Positions 36,496 through 44,404 of a stretch of 64,000 bases of DNA are shown here, piece after piece. The DNA comes from Solwaraspora sp. WMMD791 (lineage in GTDB: Bacteria; Actinomycetota; Actinomycetes; Mycobacteriales; Micromonosporaceae): positions 6,363,001 through 6,427,000 of the forward strand of contig NZ_CP120737.1 in NCBI RefSeq assembly GCF_029581195.1, in the 5' to 3' direction. A program made the translations under genes and the position numbers. The notes below the pieces were generated by a model. The model saw only the letters and a list, made by a program, of their open reading frames with translations. It was not told the origin of the DNA and searched no databases. Numbering within the stretch: the stretch's first letter is position 1; every line of letters begins with the position of its first letter.

Positions 36496-37014
36496 TCAGT
36501 CCACGACCGGGCTGCGCCGTTCCAGCAGCACCACGTCCCGCCAGCGGCCGTCACGTCGACCGATCCGCTGCCGGGTCCCGACCGTACGGAAACCGGCGCG
36601 GGTGTGCACCGCCAGGCTCGCGCCGTTCTCCGGAAAGATCCCGGCCTGGACCGTCCAGATCCCGGCCGACTCGGTCGACGAGATCACCGCGTCGAGCAGC
36701 CGGGTGCCGACGCCGCGTCCCTGGGCCGCCGGGGCGACGTACACCGAGTTCTCCACCACGCCGGCGTACACCGGCCGGCTGGAGACCGCGCTGACCGCGG
36801 CCCAGCCCAGCAGGGATCCGTCCGCGTCGTCGACGGCCACCCACCGGTGTCCCGCCAGCCGACCGGCGTCGAACGTCGCCCAGTCCGGGGCGGTCGTCTC
36901 GAAGCTGGCCAGCCCGGTGTCCAGGCCCGCCTGGTAGATGCCGAGCACCTCGGCCGCGTCGGCGGGGCGCATCGCCCGCACCCGTACCGTCGCCGTCGCG
37001 TCATCGGTCCACAT
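36496..37014 (-). CDS. GNAT N-acetyltransferase (phosphinothricin acetyltransferase-like)
   Basis: 172 residues from the ATG at 37014. The sequence begins VRAMRPADAAEVLGIY, has the acetyl-CoA loop YVAPAAQGRGVGTRLLDAVI (Q/RxxGxG/A), and ends with GIFPENGASLAVHTRAGFRTVGTRQRIGRRDGRWRDVVLLERR, the pattern of the Pat/Bar/MddA branch that acetylates phosphinothricin, methionine sulfone or sulfoximine. It stands alone. A TAGGTT box 7 nt before the ATG suggests a leaderless transcript. Confidence 0.85.
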   Translation of the reverse strand: MWTDDATATVRVRAMRPADAAEVLGIYQAGLDTGLASFETTAPDWATFDAGRLAGHRWVAVDDADGSLLGWAAVSAVSSRPVYAGVVENSVYVAPAAQGRGVGTRLLDAVISSTESAGIWTVQAGIFPENGASLAVHTRAGFRTVGTRQRIGRRDGRWRDVVLLERRSPVVD

Positions 37015-37021
37015 GGCAGCC

Positions 37022-37027
37022 AACCTA
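37022..37027 (-). promoter_or_regulatory. -10 box for leaderless GNAT gene
   Basis: TAGGTT on the minus strand, 7 nt before the ATG at 37014. Confidence 0.45.
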
Positions 37028-37167
37028 GTACCGCTGACCGGGGTCGGTCACCCTGGTGCCGGGGTGGTGGGCCGCCCGGCGCCGGCCGGGGGACACACCG
37101 AGGCGCTTGCCAGGTGACGAGGCAGAGCCCGGCAGCAGGTTACGGCGGCCGGGTCCCGGCGGCCCGC

Positions 37168-37173
37168 TATCGT
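37168..37173 (+). promoter_or_regulatory. -10 box for leaderless dehydrogenase gene
   Basis: TATCGT ends 7 nt before the GTG at 37181. Confidence 0.5.
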
Positions 37174-37180
37174 CGGAGCG

Positions 37181-38107
37181 GTGAAGGTCTGGATCCCCCA
37201 CCGGCAAGGTCGGGAACTGCTCGGCCCGCTGCCCGACGAGGTGACCGTCGAGGTCGTCGCCGACCCCGCCGAGCTGCCCTCGTCGCCGGCCGGTGTGCGG
37301 TTCTGGGTGCCGCCGTTCCTGGCCCGACCGAAGGCCGCCGAGCTGGTCGGCAGGATGCCGGACCTGCAGGTGGTCCAGCTGCTCTCCGCCGGCGCCGACG
37401 CCTGGGCGGGCCGGCTGCCCGATCAGGTCACCCTCTGTGACGCCCGTGGGGTGCACGACTCGTCGACGGCGGAGTGGATCGTGGCGGCGATCCTCACCCA
37501 CCTGCGCGACTTCGCCGGCTTCATCCGGGCGCAGGACCGCCGGGAATGGTCGTACGACAGGTTCGCCCCCACCGACGAGCTGGCCGGCAAGCGGGTGCTC
37601 ATCGTCGGTGCCGGCTCGATCGGTGCGGCGCTGCGGGCGCGGCTGACGCCGTTCGAGGTGGAGTTCACCCTGGTGGCCCGGACCGCACGGCCTCAGGAGC
37701 AGGTGTACGGCGTCGACGAGCTGCCCGCGCTGCTGCCGCAGGCGGACATCGTGGTGCTGGTCGTGCCGTTGACCCCGCAGACCCGGGGGATGGTCGACGC
37801 CGCGACGCTGGCGGCGATGCGCGACGGGGCGCTGCTGGTCAACGCCGCCCGTGGCCCGGTGGTGGACACCGACGCGCTCACCGCCGAACTGGCCGCCGGC
37901 CGGATCCACGCCGTACTCGACGTGACCGATCCCGAGCCGCTGCCCCCCGAACATCCACTGTGGGGGCTGCCGAACGTCGTGATCAGCCCGCACATCGCCG
38001 GGTCGGTACGCGGACTGCGGGCGCGCGCCTACGCGCTGGCCGGGCGGCAGATCGGTCGGTTCGTCCGGGGTGAGCCGCTGGACAACGTGGTGGTGGACGG
38101 CTACTGA
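37181..38107 (+). CDS. D-2-hydroxyacid dehydrogenase (NAD-dependent)
   Basis: 308 residues from a GTG at 37181. NAD-binding fold: VLIVGAGSIGAALRARL (GxGxxG), then the Arg-bearing LLVNAARGPVVDT and the catalytic Glu/His pair in DVTDPEPLPPEHPLWGLPNVVISPHIAG. The catalytic domain supplies LLSAGADAW and the segment GVHDSSTAEWIVAAIL. It should reduce 2-oxoacids or oxidise D-2-hydroxyacids; the substrate (glycerate, phosphonate or lactate type) is not evident. Its 3' end overlaps the convergent PH-domain gene by 7 bp. Confidence 0.88.
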   Translation: MKVWIPHRQGRELLGPLPDEVTVEVVADPAELPSSPAGVRFWVPPFLARPKAAELVGRMPDLQVVQLLSAGADAWAGRLPDQVTLCDARGVHDSSTAEWIVAAILTHLRDFAGFIRAQDRREWSYDRFAPTDELAGKRVLIVGAGSIGAALRARLTPFEVEFTLVARTARPQEQVYGVDELPALLPQADIVVLVVPLTPQTRGMVDAATLAAMRDGALLVNAARGPVVDTDALTAELAAGRIHAVLDVTDPEPLPPEHPLWGLPNVVISPHIAGSVRGLRARAYALAGRQIGRFVRGEPLDNVVVDGY

Positions 38108-38529
38108 TCCGTCGGGGTCGCTGCGGCGTCCGCCGGGCCGGCCGGTTCAGTCGCCGGGCCGGCCGGACCGAGTGGCTGTCCGCTGGCGGCGATCAGCCGG
38201 GGCAGGTCCCCGGCGCGGACCGCCGGCAGCGGTACGCGGTGCCCGTCGGTGAGCCGGGCCACCGCCCGACCGTGCGGGTCTGCGGTCAGCTCGGCAACGC
38301 GCGACCAGGGGATCCGCCGCTGGCCGAGCAGGGCCCGCACGTGCAGGCCGTCGGCGTCGGCGTCGGTGCCGGCGCGGACCGCCCAGAGCGCGATCGCCAG
38401 TGGCACCAGCAGGATCGGCAGGAAGTACCAGCGGGTGCTGGCCAGCGGCAGCGATCCGACGAAGGCGAGGATCGCCGCCAACATGATCGCCTGGTGGGGC
38501 CGGAACCGGACGATGACCCTGCGACTCAT
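38101..38529 (-). CDS. PH-domain (bPH2-like) membrane protein
   Basis: 142 residues from the ATG at 38529. Two membrane helices (about 16-33 and 37-56) are followed by a small PH-like domain (about 58-110) with the typical GLHVRALLGQRRIPWSRVAEL turn and a C-terminal Pro/Ala/Thr tail. Many actinobacteria have such a protein, annotated as PH domain-containing, with no known function. Its last codons overlap the convergent dehydrogenase. Confidence 0.75.
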   Translation of the reverse strand: MSRRVIVRFRPHQAIMLAAILAFVGSLPLASTRWYFLPILLVPLAIALWAVRAGTDADADGLHVRALLGQRRIPWSRVAELTADPHGRAVARLTDGHRVPLPAVRAGDLPRLIAASGQPLGPAGPATEPAGPADAAATPTDQ

Positions 38530-38717
38530 CCGACAATCCTGGCATCCCGCTGGTGAGCGCCGGTGCGCGGGTGTGGTCGCCGGTGGTCGGGTCGGCCACA
38601 CCGACCGCTGTGGAAAAATCTCGTACGGTCGACCCGTAACCCGATCGCCACCTGTCTCGTTGCTCTCGGCACAGGTCGGCCGCCGGGTGTGCGTGCCGCC
38701 TGCCCCCGACCCCTTCC

Positions 38718-41393
38718 GTGGAGGCGATGGCCGCCTTGCCTGAAGCATCCCCTCAGCTGCCACGCGCGCAGCTGCGTCACCACCGGGCGGCCGACGGCGG
38801 TCTGCTGCTACCTGCATCGGTCCTGTTCGCCGTGGCCTTGCTCGTCGCCGGTGGCACCGGCCTCGTCGCCGCCCCGCACGCGCTGCTCGGCGCGATGATG
38901 TTCGGCGTCTGCGGTCCTGGTTGGCGGTTGATACGCACCGCCCGCGTCGCCCGTGCCCGCTCCGGGGACTTCCGTGCCTGCCGGTGTGCCGGGGTGCTCG
39001 TCGGGGCGACCGTGGTCGGGGTCGGTGCGGTCTGCGTCGCGGCGGTCGCTCCGGCGACGGTACGGGCCGAGGTGGCGGTGGCCGGGCTGGTCCCGACACT
39101 GGCCGGGCACCTGGTCGCGATCCTGTTGCTACCGGGCGTCGCGGAGACCTGGTCGTTGCGGTGGCGGCGGCTGTTCGACGGACTGAGCATGGCGACCAGT
39201 CTGATCTTCGCCGGCTGGCTGCTCTCCCCGGCCAGCGGGGTGCCGGCGACCGTGCTGGTCGCCCAGCTCGGGGTGATCGGCGTCGGGGCGGTCATCGCGG
39301 TGACGGTGTTGAGTGTGCGGGGCCAGCTGTCGTCGGTGCCGTTCTGCGGTGGTGGTTCGATCGCCCTACTGGTCGGCCTGGCGGCCCTGACGGTCTGCTT
39401 CGCGTACGGCACCGACGACCGGCTCTGGTGCCTGGCGGCGGCCCCGGTGGTCGGCGGCATGCTGCTGCTGGCGGTCGGTGCGTGGCGTGCCCTGCGCGCC
39501 GGCGGAGTCCGGGTCGTCCCGCTGCGCGGGCGGCTGTCGGCGTACCCGCTGTTGACGGTGCCGGCGGTGGTGGCGACCGCGGCGGCCGGCTACCACCTGG
39601 CGGTGCAGGGCTCGTTCGACCGTACGTCGATCCTGCTCGGCCTGGCGGTGATCCCGACGCTGGTGGTCCGCGAGGTGATGGCCGCCGCCGACGTGCGCGC
39701 CTACGCCCGTCGGCTCTCGGAGCAGGAGGCGCACTTCCGGTCCCTGGTCTCCGGTGGCAACGATCTCACCCTGATCCTCGGTGACGACCTGCTGGTCCGC
39801 TGGCAGTCACCGGCCGCCGCCCGGCTGTTCGGGCTGGCCGATGCGGATGTGCTCGGCCGGCCCTTCACCGACCTGATGCACCCGGAGGACGCCGCCGAGG
39901 TGATGCTCATCCTGACCGGGGTGTCGACCGGCCGGCTGCCCCGCTCCGGACGCGTGCCGCTGGTGACCGCCCGGCTGCGCGACGGTCACGGTCGGTGGCG
40001 CGACACCGAGTCGACCGTCACCGACCAGCGCGACGTCCCCGAGGTCCGGGCGCTCGTCGTCCACGTGCGTGACGTGGGGGAGCGGGTGCGTCTGGAGCGC
40101 CGGCTGCACAAACTGGGCTTCACCGACCAGCTGACCGGGTTGGCGAACCGTCGGGAACTGATGCGTCAGCTGGCCACGTCGCAGGAACTGCCCGGGCAGC
40201 CGGGGGCGTTGCTCATCATCGACCTGCACGGCCTGACCAGTGTCAACGAGCAGTACGGCCGGGAGACCGGGGACGCGGTGCTGATCGAGGCGGGTCGCCG
40301 GCTGCGCGACACGGTGGGTCCGGACGACGTGGTGGCCCGGCTCGGCGGCGACGAGTTCGCGGTCGTCACGGTGGCCGGGCCGATGCTGGCCTACGGCGTC
40401 GGTGCCCGGCTGATCTCGGTGCTGCGGGAGCCGTGGCAACTGCCCGGTGTCCTGGTCCATCTGCAGGCCAGCATCGGCATGGCCGACCTCGGCGGCGGCG
40501 ACGGGGTGGACGACGTCCTGCGCCGGGCGGACCTGGCCCGGCGACGGGCCCGCCAGCTCGGCCGGAACCGGGTCGAGTGGTACGACTCCTATCTCGAGGA
40601 GCAGCTGGTCCGTCGGCTGGATCTGGAGCGTGAGCTGCCCGGCGCCGCCGAGCGCGGCGAGCTGGACGTCGTCTACCAGCCGATCATCGATCTCACCGAC
40701 GGCCAACCGGTCGGGGTGGAGGCGTTGTTGCGCTGGCGCAGCCCGGTGCTGGGCACCGTGCTGCCGGCGGAGCTGCTGCTGGTCGCCACCGACCTGTCGT
40801 TGCTGCCGCAGATCGGCCGGTGGCTGCGGGCTACCGCCTGTCGTCAGCTGGCGTCCTGGGCACGGGAGGGCCATCAGCTGTGGCTGTCGGTCAACGTCGC
40901 CCCGGTCGAGCTGGCCGCACCGGGGTTCGCGGCCGACCTGGTGGCGGTGCTGCAGACCAACGGAATGACGCCGGAACAGTTGATCGTCGAGGTCGCCGAG
41001 TCGTTGGCCGCCGATCAGCAGCAGGAGATCATCGTCCAGCTGGCGGAGCTGCGGGCCCGGGGCGTGCGGATCGCGTTGGACGACTTCGGCGCCGGGCAGG
41101 CGGCGATCGGCCAGCTCCGCCGACTGCCGCTGGACTTCGTCAAGATCGACCGGTCCCTGGTGACCGACTCGACCAGCCGGTCCGACCCGGCCCGACCGGT
41201 GCTGGACGTGGTGGCGGAGCTGGGCCGCCGGTTCGGCCTGGAGATCATCGCCGAGGGGTTGGAGACGGCCCAGCAGGTCGGCCAGGCTCAGGCCGCCGGC
41301 TGCCGGTTCGGTCAGGGGTACGCCCTGGCCCGCCCCGCTCCTGCGGAGCGGACCGAGGCGTACATCGCCGATTTCCCCACCCCGTCGTACTGA
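38718..41393 (+). CDS. PAS-GGDEF-EAL membrane protein
   Basis: About 891 residues from a GTG at 38718 or 888 from an ATG at 38727; the ribosome-binding site does not decide. About nine membrane helices (30-310), a PAS domain (about 345-440), a GGDEF domain (GGDEF at 543-547) and an EAL domain (EAL at 668-670). The GGDEF domain lacks an I-site: GPDDVVARL precedes GGDEF and there is no RxxD. Its substrate loop reads DLHGLTSVNEQYG where DLDxFKxIND is usual. The EAL domain has DDFGAGQAAI in place of DDFGTGYSS but keeps the metal residues. It may favour one direction of c-di-GMP turnover. Confidence 0.85.
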   Translation: MEAMAALPEASPQLPRAQLRHHRAADGGLLLPASVLFAVALLVAGGTGLVAAPHALLGAMMFGVCGPGWRLIRTARVARARSGDFRACRCAGVLVGATVVGVGAVCVAAVAPATVRAEVAVAGLVPTLAGHLVAILLLPGVAETWSLRWRRLFDGLSMATSLIFAGWLLSPASGVPATVLVAQLGVIGVGAVIAVTVLSVRGQLSSVPFCGGGSIALLVGLAALTVCFAYGTDDRLWCLAAAPVVGGMLLLAVGAWRALRAGGVRVVPLRGRLSAYPLLTVPAVVATAAAGYHLAVQGSFDRTSILLGLAVIPTLVVREVMAAADVRAYARRLSEQEAHFRSLVSGGNDLTLILGDDLLVRWQSPAAARLFGLADADVLGRPFTDLMHPEDAAEVMLILTGVSTGRLPRSGRVPLVTARLRDGHGRWRDTESTVTDQRDVPEVRALVVHVRDVGERVRLERRLHKLGFTDQLTGLANRRELMRQLATSQELPGQPGALLIIDLHGLTSVNEQYGRETGDAVLIEAGRRLRDTVGPDDVVARLGGDEFAVVTVAGPMLAYGVGARLISVLREPWQLPGVLVHLQASIGMADLGGGDGVDDVLRRADLARRRARQLGRNRVEWYDSYLEEQLVRRLDLERELPGAAERGELDVVYQPIIDLTDGQPVGVEALLRWRSPVLGTVLPAELLLVATDLSLLPQIGRWLRATACRQLASWAREGHQLWLSVNVAPVELAAPGFAADLVAVLQTNGMTPEQLIVEVAESLAADQQQEIIVQLAELRARGVRIALDDFGAGQAAIGQLRRLPLDFVKIDRSLVTDSTSRSDPARPVLDVVAELGRRFGLEIIAEGLETAQQVGQAQAAGCRFGQGYALARPAPAERTEAYIADFPTPSY

Positions 41394-41434
41394 CCACGAC
41401 CGGCCGGCCGACCGGTAGGGACGTCCCGACCTGG

Positions 41435-42703
41435 TCAGGCCGGTGCGTAGCCGGGCATCGGGTAACCGGCAAGCAGGTCGGCGACCTCACCGGCGATCCG
41501 GTCCAGCGCGGCGTCGTCGTCCTTGACGGCGGCGGTGACCGCGTCGTCCATCCAGGCCGCGACCTGCGGCATCTGGGCCTCGGTCAGCCCACGGGTGGTG
41601 AGCGCGGCGGTGCCCAGCCGGATCCCGGACGGGTCGAACGGCTTGCGCGGGTCGTACGGCACGGTGTTGTAGTTGAGCTCGATGCCGGCCCGGTCCAGGG
41701 CCTGCGCCGCCGGCTTGCCGGCGACGCCCTTGCCGGTCAGGTCGGCCAGGATCAGGTGGTTGTCGGTGCCCCCGGAGATCAGGTCGAAGCCCCGCTCGGC
41801 CAGCGCGGCGGCCAGCGCCTTCGCATTGGCGACCACCTGGTGGGCGTACCGGCGGAAGTCGTCGGTGTCGGCCTCGCGCAACGCGACCGCGATACCGGCG
41901 GTGGTGTGGTTGTGCGGGCCGCCCTGCAGGCCGGGGAAGACCGCCTTGTCGATCGCGGCGGCGTGCTGTTCGGTGGTGAGGATCATCGCGCCGCGCGGGC
42001 CGCGCAGCGTCTTGTGGGTGGTCGTGGTGATCACGTCGGCGTGCCCGACCGGTGAAGGGTGCGCGCCGCCAGCGACCAGGCCGGCGATGTGCGCGATGTC
42101 CGCGACCAGGACCGCGTCGACCTCGCGGGCGATCTCGGCGAAGGCGGGGAAATCGATGGTACGGGGCACTGCCGTGCCGCCGCAGAAGATGACCTTCGGG
42201 CGCTCGCGGCGGGCCACGTCGCGGACCTCGTCGAAGTCGATGCGGCCGGTGTCGCGGGAAACGGTGTAGCGCACCGAGTTGAACCACTTTCCGGTGGCCG
42301 AGACCGACCAGCCGTGGGTGAGGTGCCCGCCCATCGGCAGCGACATCCCCAGCACGGTGTCACCGGGGGAGAGGAAGGCCAGGTAGACGGCGAGGTTGGC
42401 GGGGGAGCCGGAGTACGGCTGGACGTTGGCGTGCGCGACGCCGAACAGCGACTTCGCCCGGTCGATCGCGAGGGTCTCGATCGGGTCGACGAACTGCTGG
42501 CCCTCGTAGTAGCGCCGGCCCGGGTAGCCCTCGGAGTACTTGTTGGTCAGCACCGTGCCGCTGGCCTCCAGTACGGCGGTGGAGACGTAGTTCTCCGAGG
42601 CGATCATCCGGAGCTTGTCGTGCTGGCGACGGGCCTCGCCCTCGACGAGCGCGGCGAGCTGGGGATCGGCGGCGGTCAGGTACGGAATCTGCGGTACGTG
42701 CAC
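41435..42703 (-). CDS. glyA: Serine hydroxymethyltransferase
   Basis: 422 residues from a GTG at 42703 with AGGAGGG 6 nt before it; longer frames upstream overlap the riboswitch. The PLP lysine is Lys231 in TTTTHKTLRGPRG. Signatures LRMIASENYVS, TNKYSEGYPGRRYYEG and QPYSGSPANLAVY are all present. It converts serine and tetrahydrofolate to glycine and methylene-tetrahydrofolate, the main one-carbon source. A ZTP riboswitch lies directly upstream and should raise expression when folate-dependent purine synthesis is blocked. Confidence 0.96.
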   Translation of the reverse strand: MHVPQIPYLTAADPQLAALVEGEARRQHDKLRMIASENYVSTAVLEASGTVLTNKYSEGYPGRRYYEGQQFVDPIETLAIDRAKSLFGVAHANVQPYSGSPANLAVYLAFLSPGDTVLGMSLPMGGHLTHGWSVSATGKWFNSVRYTVSRDTGRIDFDEVRDVARRERPKVIFCGGTAVPRTIDFPAFAEIAREVDAVLVADIAHIAGLVAGGAHPSPVGHADVITTTTHKTLRGPRGAMILTTEQHAAAIDKAVFPGLQGGPHNHTTAGIAVALREADTDDFRRYAHQVVANAKALAAALAERGFDLISGGTDNHLILADLTGKGVAGKPAAQALDRAGIELNYNTVPYDPRKPFDPSGIRLGTAALTTRGLTEAQMPQVAAWMDDAVTAAVKDDDAALDRIAGEVADLLAGYPMPGYAPA

Positions 42704-42774
42704 GACGTGCCCTCCTGGGTGTCGGTGCGGCGCCGTCGCCCCCGGGCAGTGCCGGGCACGGCGGTGCCGTCGAC

Positions 42775-42854
42775 GGTGCACCCAGGCGCGCGGCGCACGT
42801 CAGTGGTCGCTCCCCGGTGGTCGGTTCCACCTTCGCTGCGCCAGTCGCGTGACC
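42775..42854 (-). ncRNA. ZTP (pfl) riboswitch upstream of glyA
   Basis: Read on the minus strand, the RNA opens with GGUCACGCGACUGGCG, has a GGUGG/CCACC stem, the invariant CCGGGGAGCGACC, and then GUGCGCCGCGCGCCUGGG with a closing GUGC/GCAC stem. These are the ZTP/pfl consensus parts: the P1 strand, the CCGGGGAGCGACC internal loop, and the CCGCNCGCCUGGG pseudoknot arm. glyA is a classic target. The expression platform is not obvious, though a GC-rich hairpin zone separates the aptamer from the glyA ribosome-binding site. Confidence 0.85.
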
Positions 42855-42860
42855 GGATCG

Positions 42861-42866
42861 AGGATA
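42861..42866 (-). promoter_or_regulatory. -10 box of glyA
   Basis: TATCCT on the minus strand. A start about 7 nt further would lie at the first base of the ZTP aptamer, which supports both calls. Confidence 0.6.
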
Positions 42867-42952
42867 ACCCGTGCCGGGTTCGCGCAGCGACGAGACCCGG
42901 CGCTGGCAACGGTACGTCGGCTGACCGGTTTGTGGCAGTTGACCGATGGGCA

Positions 42953-42968
42953 ACTTAATCGGTTCAGT
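42953..42968. promoter_or_regulatory. LacI operator candidate O1, on the glyA side of lacI
   Basis: ACTTAATCGGTTCAGT matches the palindrome ACTTAACCGGTTAAGT at 14 of 16 positions. It lies 15 bp beyond the lacI stop codon and about 87 bp upstream of the glyA -10 box. Confidence 0.5.
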
Positions 42969-42982
42969 AATCCGGTGGTCGC

Positions 42983-43999
42983 TCAGGGTCGAGGCGGGGC
43001 GGTGCTGCCCCGCGGCGTCAGCCGGGGCGTGTCGTCCTGGAAGGTCTGTGCCGGACCGCCGGCGATGGTGGCGAGCAACTGGCGGGCCGCGCGGGCGCCG
43101 TACGCCGGGATGTCCCGGCCCAGCGCGGTCAGCGGCGGGTGCACCAGTCGGCACAGTGGCGAATCGTCCCAGGCCACGATCGACAGGTCGCCCGGCACCG
43201 TCAGCCCCATCTCCTGGGCGACGGAGAGGCCGGCGATCGCCATCACGTCGTTGTCGTAGATCATCGCGGTGGGCCGGGTCGGCGTGCTGAGCAGCCGCCG
43301 GGTGGCCCTTGCGCCCTCCTCGCCGGTGTAGTCCGACGGCACCGTGACGCACTGGTCCAGGCCCAACGTGCGGCAGGCGTCGGTGAACGCGGTCGCCCGG
43401 ATCTCGGCGTGCAGCAGGCCGGGCAGCCCGCCGACCCGGGCGATCCGTCGGTGCCCGAGGGCGACCAGGTACTCCACGGTCTCGACCAGGGCGGTCGCGT
43501 CGTCGGACCAGACGCTGGACAGCGAGCCGGTGCGCCCCGGTCCGCCGATCACCACCGCCGGCAGTTGCAGGGCCTCCAGTGCCGGCACCCGACCGTCGTC
43601 GACGCGCAGGTCACAGACGAGCACCCCGTCCACCCGCCGTTCGCCCCACCAGCGTCGGTAGACGGCGATCTCGGCCTCGGTGTCCGCCACCACCTGCAGG
43701 GTCAGCGCGTACGACCGGGCCGACAGCTCTGCCTCGACGCCGCTGATCAGCTCCATGAAGAACGGCTCGATGCCGAGGATCCGCGCCGGTCGGCTGAGCG
43801 CCAGTCCGACGGCGTTCGCGGTGGCTCCGGAGAGGGCGCGGGCGGCGCTGTTGGGGTTGAAGCCGATCTCCGCCGCGATGGCCAGGATCCGCTGGCGGGT
43901 GGCCTCGGAGACGCCCGGCTGGCCGTTGAGCGCGTACGACACCGCGCCCTTGGATACGCCTGCTCGGCGGGCGATGTCGGCGATGGTCGGCCGTTTCAC
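42983..43999 (-). CDS. LacI-family transcriptional repressor of the mannan locus
   Basis: 338 residues from a GTG at 43999 with AAGGAG at 8 nt. The N-terminal helix-turn-helix is VKRPTIADIARRAGVSKGAVSYAL with the hinge helix NPNSAARALSG; the rest is a periplasmic-binding-protein-like effector domain (about 60-335) ending in GRDIPAYGARAARQLL. It is divergent from the mannoside importer operon and should repress it until a manno-oligosaccharide binds. Candidate operators occur upstream of its own gene and of the binding-protein gene. Confidence 0.9.
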   Translation of the reverse strand: MKRPTIADIARRAGVSKGAVSYALNGQPGVSEATRQRILAIAAEIGFNPNSAARALSGATANAVGLALSRPARILGIEPFFMELISGVEAELSARSYALTLQVVADTEAEIAVYRRWWGERRVDGVLVCDLRVDDGRVPALEALQLPAVVIGGPGRTGSLSSVWSDDATALVETVEYLVALGHRRIARVGGLPGLLHAEIRATAFTDACRTLGLDQCVTVPSDYTGEEGARATRRLLSTPTRPTAMIYDNDVMAIAGLSVAQEMGLTVPGDLSIVAWDDSPLCRLVHPPLTALGRDIPAYGARAARQLLATIAGGPAQTFQDDTPRLTPRGSTAPPRP

Positions 44000-44129
44000 C
44001 GGCGGCGCTCCTTCGGTTCGGTGCCTGCTGCACGTGGTCGGTTGCCCGGGTGGTCGGTTGCCCGGGGCGGTCGGTCGTTCCGGCTGGTCGCTTGCGGTGA
44101 CGGTGACACCCTGTGCCCCGGTCGTCCGA

Positions 44130-44145
44130 TCTTGCCCGGTTAAGT
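44130..44145. promoter_or_regulatory. LacI operator candidate O2, upstream of lacI
   Basis: TCTTGCCCGGTTAAGT matches ACTTAACCGGTTAAGT at 13 of 16 positions. A longer CCGGTTA...TAACCGG inverted repeat (44136-44142 / 44162-44168) overlaps it. The 405-bp spacer 44000-44404 holds this site, the importer promoter and two more operator-like sites; I see no gene in it. Confidence 0.45.
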
Positions 44146-44307
44146 TGCCTTCTCGAAACGATAACCGGCCCGCCCGCCAGGTGTCAGGGGCCCGTCCGGC
44201 GAGACCCGCCGTGCGCTCGGAAGCGTTGCTGGACCCTCTGTCACACCCGATCCTGCAGGTGATCCACATCACGAAGATTACGGGTTGGCCACGGGGTTAA
44301 CACGCCA

Positions 44308-44336
44308 TTGACAGTCGCGAAGCGCGCTCGTACCGT
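44308..44336 (+). promoter_or_regulatory. Consensus promoter of the mannoside importer operon
   Basis: TTGACA (44308-44313), 17-nt spacer, TACCGT (44331-44336). This is the best -35/-10 pair in the window. Operators sit directly downstream, in position to block transcription. Confidence 0.75.
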
Positions 44337-44342
44337 GGCCTC

Positions 44343-44358
44343 ACTTATCCGGTTCAGT
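44343..44358. promoter_or_regulatory. LacI operator candidate O3, just after the importer promoter
   Basis: ACTTATCCGGTTCAGT, 14 of 16 matches to ACTTAACCGGTTAAGT, beginning 7 bp after the -10 box, where it would block the start of transcription. Confidence 0.55.
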
Positions 44359-44373
44359 CAACGTTCCTCAATG

Positions 44374-44389
44374 TTGGGAGCGTTTCCAA
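44374..44389. promoter_or_regulatory. Second operator-like palindrome before the binding-protein gene
   Basis: TTGGGAGCGTTTCCAA is an imperfect palindrome resembling the TGGGAGCGCTCCCA operator of actinobacterial CebR-type LacI repressors. It differs from the other operator family here, so a second regulator may act on this promoter. Confidence 0.4.
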
Positions 44390-44404
44390 TCTTCGGAGGA
44401 TGGC

